DNA from: CALFCX01 sp964603025
GTDB taxonomy: Bacteria > Margulisbacteria > WOR-1 > JAKLHX01
DNA length: 64,000 nt
Direction: 5' to 3'
NCBI GenBank assembly: GCA_964603025.1
Contig: CAZRTO010000001.1
Coordinates: 1-64,000 of the forward strand
Positions 57,948 to 64,000 of the stretch are shown piece after piece (position 1 is the first letter of the stretch; each line of letters starts with the position of its first letter). The notes under the pieces are model-generated. The model was not told the origin of the DNA. It did no database searches and saw only the letters and a list, made by a program, of their open reading frames with translations. The translations under genes were made by a program, and so were the position numbers.

Positions 57948-60900
57948 CTATTGTTCAGTCCTGGCAAATTCTATCCAGGCGCTGCCTGGCCCCGTTATCC
58001 GCTCAATGTTGCTGATCAGCTCCTGGCCGATGCGGGTGCCGTAGCTTTCGGACGCTGATACTATTTTATCACCGATATGTATATATGTGTCTTCTTCACC
58101 CTTGAACATGGCAAGAACGCTCTTCAGGTTCACAAGATCTTCCTGTCTGACCGAAGAAGACAACCTGATGTGTATGCTTCTTTTGGCGGATGTTTCCTCC
58201 AAAAGCTCGGCGGAATCAACAATGACCTGGGCTTCGTCATTCCTGAAATCCACTTTGCCTTTTATCACAAGGGCCGCGTCCTCCGAAAGCAGGAAGGACA
58301 CTTTTTCATAGGTCTTGGGAAAAAAGACCACGGCGACCGATCCCGTCAGGTCCTCTACCTGGGCGATCATCATCTGATCGTTCTTGCGCGTAGTGACCTT
58401 TCTTAGGTTCTTAAGGAGCCCTCCGATGACCACGCTGGACCCCGCACCTTTTTCCGCTACCTCTCCCGCTCTGCATGTCGTGCGCATCAAAAGCTGCTCG
58501 CTTATGCTATGGAGAGGATGGTCCGAAAGATAGATCCCCAAAAGCTCCTTTTCCATGCGCAGCAGCTGGTCTTTTGGGAACTCCTCGGCATCATCCCCTG
58601 GAGCAGAAGCTGTCTCAGCCGACCTGAACATGTCCTTATCGGAAAAAAGCGCGGCCTGTTTGGAGGAGGAACGGCCGTTCTTGCTGCTCCTTGAGAGCTC
58701 GCCTTCATACGAAGAAAGCAATCCCGCCCTTGTGCGGCCGAGGCCGTCAAAGGCCCCGCATTTGATGAGGCTTTCAAGGACCTTTTTATTTACCAGACGG
58801 TTGTCTATTCTGTCCGCAAAATCCCTGAACGACTTGAAAGGCCCGTCCTTTTTTCTGGACTCGAGGATGGAGTCTATGGCTCCGTAGCCCACGTTCTTGA
58901 CGGCGGCCAGAGCGAATCTGATCCCTCCTTCCACCGGCATGAATTCCTTGTGGCTCTCATTTATGTCCGGCGGAAGCACCTTGATGCCCATTTTTCCCGA
59001 CTCGGCAATGTAAAAACTGACCTTGTCGGTATCTCCCACAGCCGAGGTAAGCAGCGCCGCCATGAATTCCACCGGGTAATTAGCCTTCAGATAGGCTGTC
59101 TGATAGGATATCATTGCATACGCCGTGCTGTGGGATTTGTTGAACCCGTAACCAGCGAATTTTTCGCACAGGTCAAAGAGCTCCCTAGCCTTGACCTCCG
59201 GGAAACCTTTTTTTACTGCGCCGCTGACGAACTTTTCACGCTGTTTTGCCATTTCAAGAGGATTTTTCTTCCCCATGGCATATCGCAGGACATCGGCCTC
59301 TCCCATGGTGAACCCGGCTATGGCGCTGGCTATCTGCATGACCTGCTCCTGATAAAGTATCACGCCGTACGTTTCTTCAAGTATCGGCTCGAGCTCCTTT
59401 AGTTCGTACGAAACTTTGTTGAGCCCTTTTTTTCTGTTGACAAAATCCTCAACCATGCCGCTCTCAAGAGGGCCCGGGCGGTAAAGCGCAAGAAGCGCTA
59501 TTATATCCTCGAACCTGGACGGCTGAAGGTTCTTTATGAGAGCCCTCATCCCCTGACCTTCCAGCTGGAATATCCCTATGGTATCGCCCCTGGACAGAAG
59601 CTCATATGTCTTCTCGTCATCCAGAGGAAGTTTCTTCATATCAAGTTTTTTTTCGCGGATCTTTTCTATCAGTTCGACCGCTCTCGCTATCATGGTCAGG
59701 TTCCTGAGCCCCAGAAAATCCATCTTGAGCAGGCCGATCTTTTCTATCTCTTTCATGGCATATTGAGTAACGATCTGGTCATCGCCGGAAAGCTGCAGGG
59801 GAACGTACTCCGACAGGGGCTTCTGCGATATGACCACCCCCGCGGCATGCACCGAAGCATGTCTGCTGAGCCCCTCGAGGGTCTTTGCGGTATCTATGAG
59901 GTTCTTTACGTTCGAGTCTGAAGAATAGGCTGTCTTGAACTCCTTCACCTCGGAAAGCGCTTTGTCTATCGAAGCGTCGGGAGAAGCGGGGATCATTTTT
60001 GCTATGCGGTCCACTTCAGCCAGGGGGACCCTCAGGACGCGTCCGACATCCCTTATGGCCCCTCGCGCCGCCATGGTGCCGAAAGTGATGATCTGGGCAA
60101 CGTGGTCAGCGCCGTATTTGCGGCAGACATAGTCTATGACCTCCTGCCTGCGCTCATAGCAGAAATCCGTATCTATATCAGGCATCGTCACGCGTTCGAT
60201 GTTCAGGAATCTCTCGAATATCAGGTTATACCTGAGAGGATCTATATCCGTTATGCCTGTGGCGTAGGATACTATACTTCCGGCTGCCGACCCTCTGCCC
60301 GGACCTACCTCTATATCTTTGCTTTTGGCGTAATTTATGAAATCCTGGACGACCAGAAAGAACGGCGCATATCCCATCTTTTCTATGACAGAGAGCTCAT
60401 AGCGCACTCGTTCCTCTACCTCGCGCGAAGGATCCGGGCCGTACCTTTTTCGGACACCTTTCTCCACGAGTTCCTGCAGGAAGGACATGTGAGTATGCCC
60501 CTCGGGTACCGGAAAATCCGGAAAGTGAAGTTTGCCGGTCTCAAGTTCAAAATTACATTTCCCGGCGATCTCAACCGTATTATCCAGCGCCGATTCCATC
60601 TCCCCGAAAATAGCCGACATCTCTTCGGCGGACTTGAGATAAAATTCCTCACCGGAAAATCTCATCCTGGTCTCGTCATCATACGTGCGGCCGGTCCCGA
60701 TACACATCAGGACGTCCTGAGCCCTTGCATCTTCACGCTTCGTATAATGGGAGTCGTTTGTGGCCACGAGAGGAATGCCCAGGGTCTTCGACATCTCCGC
60801 GAGTTTTTTTAATACTGCCGTCTGTTCAGGTATCCCGTTGTCCATCACCTCAAGGTAAAAATCCCCGGAGAACCTTTCTTTGAACCATTTGGCGCAAGAC

Positions 60901-61376
60901 AGGGCTTCCTCTTCTTTTCCGGAAAGGATCAAAGAAGGTATCTGGCCGGCCAGGCAGCCGCTCAATACGACCAGGTCTTTTCCGTATCTTTCGAGAAGTT
61001 CCCTGTCAACACGGGGCTTTTGATAAAAGCCCTCGGTATTTGAATGCGTGACGAGGGAAAGCATGTTGCGGTAGCCCAAGGCGCTCTTTGCCAGCACCGT
61101 GAGATGATAAGGAGACCGGTCCTCCCGCGTCTCCTTATCAAATCGTGTGCGCGGGGCAAGATACATCTCGCAGCCTATTATCGGTTTGATGCCGGCTTTT
61201 TTGGCAGCCAGATAGAACTTGACCGCGCAACACATATTGCCGTGGTCGGTCACGGCAACGGACTCCATCCCGAGCTCTTTGGTCCTCTTTATGATGTCGT
61301 CCAGCCTGCTGGCACCGTCCAACAGGCTGAATTCGCTGTGAACATGCAGATGGACAAAATCCCTGGACCGGATCAT
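57948..61376 (-). CDS. dnaE: DNA polymerase III alpha subunit
   Basis: 1142 aa, DnaE1 size. The N-terminal PHP domain (HLHVHSEFSLLDGASR, VTDHGNMCCAVKFY), polymerase core with the catalytic PDIDTDFCYERRQEVIDYV and GPGRGSAAGSIVSYA, and KSHSTAYAMISYQTAYLKAN are intact. The helix-hairpin-helix region, an OB domain (SVVIGGLLKNLRKVTTRKND) and a C-terminal domain follow. It starts 1 bp after the zinc-ribbon gene. Confidence 0.97.
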   Translation of the reverse strand: MIRSRDFVHLHVHSEFSLLDGASRLDDIIKRTKELGMESVAVTDHGNMCCAVKFYLAAKKAGIKPIIGCEMYLAPRTRFDKETREDRSPYHLTVLAKSALGYRNMLSLVTHSNTEGFYQKPRVDRELLERYGKDLVVLSGCLAGQIPSLILSGKEEEALSCAKWFKERFSGDFYLEVMDNGIPEQTAVLKKLAEMSKTLGIPLVATNDSHYTKREDARAQDVLMCIGTGRTYDDETRMRFSGEEFYLKSAEEMSAIFGEMESALDNTVEIAGKCNFELETGKLHFPDFPVPEGHTHMSFLQELVEKGVRKRYGPDPSREVEERVRYELSVIEKMGYAPFFLVVQDFINYAKSKDIEVGPGRGSAAGSIVSYATGITDIDPLRYNLIFERFLNIERVTMPDIDTDFCYERRQEVIDYVCRKYGADHVAQIITFGTMAARGAIRDVGRVLRVPLAEVDRIAKMIPASPDASIDKALSEVKEFKTAYSSDSNVKNLIDTAKTLEGLSRHASVHAAGVVISQKPLSEYVPLQLSGDDQIVTQYAMKEIEKIGLLKMDFLGLRNLTMIARAVELIEKIREKKLDMKKLPLDDEKTYELLSRGDTIGIFQLEGQGMRALIKNLQPSRFEDIIALLALYRPGPLESGMVEDFVNRKKGLNKVSYELKELEPILEETYGVILYQEQVMQIASAIAGFTMGEADVLRYAMGKKNPLEMAKQREKFVSGAVKKGFPEVKARELFDLCEKFAGYGFNKSHSTAYAMISYQTAYLKANYPVEFMAALLTSAVGDTDKVSFYIAESGKMGIKVLPPDINESHKEFMPVEGGIRFALAAVKNVGYGAIDSILESRKKDGPFKSFRDFADRIDNRLVNKKVLESLIKCGAFDGLGRTRAGLLSSYEGELSRSSKNGRSSSKQAALFSDKDMFRSAETASAPGDDAEEFPKDQLLRMEKELLGIYLSDHPLHSISEQLLMRTTCRAGEVAEKGAGSSVVIGGLLKNLRKVTTRKNDQMMIAQVEDLTGSVAVVFFPKTYEKVSFLLSEDAALVIKGKVDFRNDEAQVIVDSAELLEETSAKRSIHIRLSSSVRQEDLVNLKSVLAMFKGEEDTYIHIGDKIVSASESYGTRIGQELISNIERITGPGSAWIEFARTEQ

Positions 61377-61377
61377 T

Positions 61378-61521
61378 TTACTTCGCCGCCCCTATTTTGA
61401 ACATCTTGGTACCGCAGGTCGAGCACACACCGCTCACGGCCGGTTTGCCGTTCTTCAGGGTGACTTCCTGGGCATCCTTCATTTCTTTTTTAGATTTGCA
61501 CTTAACGCAATAAGCTTCCAC
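61378..61521 (-). CDS. DUF5679-type zinc-ribbon protein
   Basis: 47 aa, GTG start with AGGGGGTG upstream: EAYCVKCKSKKEMKDAQEVT, then KNGKPAVSGVCSTCGTKMFK. Two CxxC pairs form a zinc ribbon. Short DUF5679 proteins of this kind are widespread in Terrabacteria and have no known role. It lies 1 bp before dnaE. Confidence 0.88.
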   Translation of the reverse strand: MEAYCVKCKSKKEMKDAQEVTLKNGKPAVSGVCSTCGTKMFKIGAAK

Positions 61522-61581
61522 TACAAGATCACCCCCTTATCTATTTCCCGAGTTGATTATGCGGACAATACTAAGCTTATA

Positions 61582-64000
61582 CTACAAAAAGTATTCTTGC
61601 AAGGGTTTTACGAGAAGGTCGTTTTTCTTAAGGGATTCAACAGCGCTTGCCAGGGCCGAGGCGCCGGATATGGTCGTGACCACAAGTATGTTCTTCATTA
61701 GCGCTTCTCTTCTTATATGGAACTCGTCCTCTCTGGATCCTTTGCCCATAGGAGTGTTTATAACATACTGTATCTTGCCCGACTTGATCTCGTCGACTAT
61801 ATTGGGCCGCCCCTCGCTCACTTTGTTAACCCTGCGCACGGAGACCCCGCTCCTTCCAAGGGAGTTGGCCGTGCCCTCGGTGGCCACTATCTCAAATCCC
61901 AAAAGCGAGAAGTTCTTGGCTATCGGGACCACGCTGCGCTTATCCTTGTCCTTGACGGAAATGAATACCGAACCTGACACCGGAAGCTTCTCTCCGGCGC
62001 CGAGCTGGGCCTTGGCAAAAGCCTCTCCGAACCTGTTTGAGAGGCCCATGACCTCTCCCGTGGATCTCATCTCCGGCCCCAGTATTATGTCCTGCTTGGA
62101 GAACTTGATAAAAGGGAGTACGGCCTCTTTGACCGAGATATGCTCTGGCGAAGGCTCTTTGACCCCCAGGCTTTTCAGCGTCTTGCCTCCCATCACCCTG
62201 GCAGCTAATTTAGCCCAGGGAATGCCGGTAGCCTTGCTCACAAAAGGGACCGTCCTTGAAGCGCGCGGATTGACCTCAAGAACATACACTCTGTCGTTCT
62301 TATATGCGTACTGAACGTTCATGAGCCCTACGACCTTCAGTTTCCTGGCCATCAACTTGGTGTATTCCTTTATCTTCTCGATGGTCTCGGAACCGAGAGA
62401 ATACGGAGGAAGAACGCATGCGCTGTCGCCGCTGTGTATACCGGCTTCCTCGATGTGTTCCATTATGCCGGCAATGACCACTTCTTTGCCGTCAGCGACG
62501 CAGTCGACATCTATCTCGACGGCATCTTCAAGGAACTGATCTATCAGCACGGGATGGTCCGGAGATACTTCTGCGGCTTTTTTCATATAATCTCTCAGCA
62601 TGCTCTCGTCATAAACTATCTGCATTGCGCGGCCTCCCAGCACGTAGGAAGGCCTGACCAGCACCGGATAGCCCACCCTTGCCGCTATGATCACCGCATC
62701 TTCGACGGACATCGCGCTGCCGTTACTTGGCCTCGGGATATCCAGTTTGGCGAGCAGCTTTTCAAACCTTTTCCTGTCCTCGGCTATATCTATCGAATCA
62801 GAGGATGTCCCGAGAAGCCTGACCCCGGCTTTTTCCAGCGGAACGGAAAGCTTTAGAGGTGTCTGCCCTCCCAGCTGCACTATCACCCCGTAAGGTCTTT
62901 CCTTTTCTACTATGTTCATGACGTCTTCAAAGGTCATGGGCTCGAAATAAAGCCTGTCGGAAGTGTCGTAGTCGGTCGAGACCGTTTCCGGATTGCAGTT
63001 GACCATGATCGTTTCAAATCCGTCATTCTTCAGTGCGAACGCGGCATGGACACAGCAGTAGTCGAACTCTATCCCCTGGCCTATCCGGTTCGGGCCGCCG
63101 CCGAGTATCATTATCTTGGGCCTTTCACACGGCATGACCTCATCCTCTTTTTCGTAAGTGGAATAGTAATACGGAGTATATGATTCAAATTCGGCCGCGC
63201 ACGTATCAACGGTCTTGTAGACAGGGATTATACCGTCAGACACCCTTTTAGATCGGATGTCCTGCTCGGCCATACCGCGCAATTTGGCTATCTGGGCATC
63301 GGAAAAGCCGTAGCGCTTGGCCTCTTTCAGCAGCTGCGCATCAAGATCCCCTGCGGAAGCTATCTTCTTCTCCATCTCGACTATCTGCAAGATATTGTCC
63401 AGGAACCACTTATTGATCCCGCTCAGCTTGCAGATCTCTTCGATCGACATACCGGATTTCAAGGCGTATTTTATGTAGTAGAGCCGTTCGCTGCCGGGGA
63501 CTTTTATCTTGACTCGCACTTCTTCCGGATCGGGCCCTTTTATGTCACTGTGTGCTCCTGAATATATCGACAGCTGCACGTTGTCCCGGCCGCCGCTCCC
63601 GCCACCGGATGCTCCTTTAGGGTCGTCAAGTCCGCACACTCCAGTTTCCAGAGACCTCAGGGCTTTTTGCAGGGATTCTTTGAACGTCCTGCCGATCGCC
63701 ATGGCCTCTCCGACCGATTTCATCTGGGTGCCCAGCACCGGATCGGTCCCCGGGAATTTCTCAAAGTTAAAACGCGGGATCTTTGTGACCACATAATCTA
63801 TGGAAGGCTCGAAAGATGCCGGGGTCTTTTTTGTTATGTCGTTGGGGATCTCGTCAAGCGTATACCCCACCGCGAGCTTGGCCGCTATTTTCGCGATCGG
63901 GAACCCGGTCGCTTTTGAAGCCAGAGCCGAAGACCTGGACACGCGGGGGTTCATCTCTATTATCACTACCCTGCCGTTCTCCGGATGTACGGCGAACTGG
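61582..64000 (-). CDS. carB: Carbamoyl-phosphate synthase large subunit, partial (5' end outside window)
   Basis: The last 805 codons; the frame is open through base 64000 (VHPENGRVVIIEMNPRVSRS is inside the first ATP-grasp). It continues through the oligomerisation domain, the second ATP-grasp (VRPSYVLGGRAMQIVYDESM, VLEVNPRASRTVPFVSKATG) and the C-terminal MGS-like allosteric domain (GFEIVATEGTANSLGRSGVS). It makes carbamoyl phosphate for pyrimidines and arginine. 60 bp separate it from the zinc-ribbon gene. Confidence 0.97.
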   Translation of the reverse strand, partial: QFAVHPENGRVVIIEMNPRVSRSSALASKATGFPIAKIAAKLAVGYTLDEIPNDITKKTPASFEPSIDYVVTKIPRFNFEKFPGTDPVLGTQMKSVGEAMAIGRTFKESLQKALRSLETGVCGLDDPKGASGGGSGGRDNVQLSIYSGAHSDIKGPDPEEVRVKIKVPGSERLYYIKYALKSGMSIEEICKLSGINKWFLDNILQIVEMEKKIASAGDLDAQLLKEAKRYGFSDAQIAKLRGMAEQDIRSKRVSDGIIPVYKTVDTCAAEFESYTPYYYSTYEKEDEVMPCERPKIMILGGGPNRIGQGIEFDYCCVHAAFALKNDGFETIMVNCNPETVSTDYDTSDRLYFEPMTFEDVMNIVEKERPYGVIVQLGGQTPLKLSVPLEKAGVRLLGTSSDSIDIAEDRKRFEKLLAKLDIPRPSNGSAMSVEDAVIIAARVGYPVLVRPSYVLGGRAMQIVYDESMLRDYMKKAAEVSPDHPVLIDQFLEDAVEIDVDCVADGKEVVIAGIMEHIEEAGIHSGDSACVLPPYSLGSETIEKIKEYTKLMARKLKVVGLMNVQYAYKNDRVYVLEVNPRASRTVPFVSKATGIPWAKLAARVMGGKTLKSLGVKEPSPEHISVKEAVLPFIKFSKQDIILGPEMRSTGEVMGLSNRFGEAFAKAQLGAGEKLPVSGSVFISVKDKDKRSVVPIAKNFSLLGFEIVATEGTANSLGRSGVSVRRVNKVSEGRPNIVDEIKSGKIQYVINTPMGKGSREDEFHIRREALMKNILVVTTISGASALASAVESLKKNDLLVKPLQEYFL

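Overview
The window is ordinary bacterial chromosome, very gene-dense, with nearly everything on the minus strand. Several features point to a diderm (two-membrane) bacterium outside the Proteobacteria. It has flagellar L- and P-ring genes (flgH, flgI) and an LptF/LptG-type permease. It also has an envelope protein that joins one N-terminal SLH domain to a long beta-rich region, as in the OmpM/SLH porins of diderm Terrabacteria. Gene content and style (LCP protein, RicT, bifunctional RelA/SpoT, compact operons with stop/start overlaps) would fit the Margulisbacteria/Saganbacteria (WOR-1) group or a relative. That placement is an inference from memory and not a search result.

Layout, low to high coordinate. 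(1) 1-5500: an rpmG - tRNA-Trp - secE - nusG - rplK - rplA - rplJ - rplL - rpoB operon, read leftwards from a promoter near 5500; rpoB runs off the window. (2) 5500-13030: a short plus-strand nucleotide kinase, then minus-strand LCP, ferritin-like, HI0933-type flavoprotein, Maf, nitroreductase, P2-type ATPase and a small lipoprotein. (3) 13060-15280: six tRNA genes (His, Arg, Gly and Pro GGG, TGG and CGG), small inverted repeats, two 63-bp truncated copies of tRNA-Pro, and a secreted protein built from near-identical 201-bp repeats. (4) 15290-20560: DUF4412-like lipoprotein, rdgB, purD, recJ, accB, efp. (5) 20600-24440: the other plus-strand block, plsY-gpsA, an orphan protein, and hflX. (6) 24420-43995: a long minus-strand run with glyS, proS, a PfkB kinase, an aldolase homologue, relA/spoT, holB, ricT, a HIT protein, rpsU, a lipopolysaccharide-type permease, a TPR protein, three glycolipid/sugar genes, the SLH porin-like protein, birA, aroH and a DAHP synthase. 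(7) 44050-56760: one flagellar locus in the order fliK-like, flhB-C-like, flgF, flgG, flgA, panD, flgH, flgI, flgJ, fliA, flgB, flgC, fliE, fliF, a short fliG-like gene, fliH, fliI. (8) 56880-64000: rplY, hisI, dnaE, a DUF5679 zinc ribbon and the 3' two-thirds of carB.

No CRISPR array, prophage, insertion sequence, toxin-antitoxin pair, secondary-metabolite cluster or clear new defence system was found. The best leads are these. Two or three plus-strand genes have near-consensus promoters whose -10 box sits 7-8 nt before the ATG, which implies leaderless mRNAs. An orphan 354-residue protein lies behind a sigma-28-like promoter. The fliG-position protein lacks the C-terminal torque domain. panD is translationally coupled inside the flagellar operon. 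The prolyl-tRNA synthetase lacks its editing domain. Finally, tandem partial tRNA-Pro copies sit directly upstream of tRNA-Pro(TGG).
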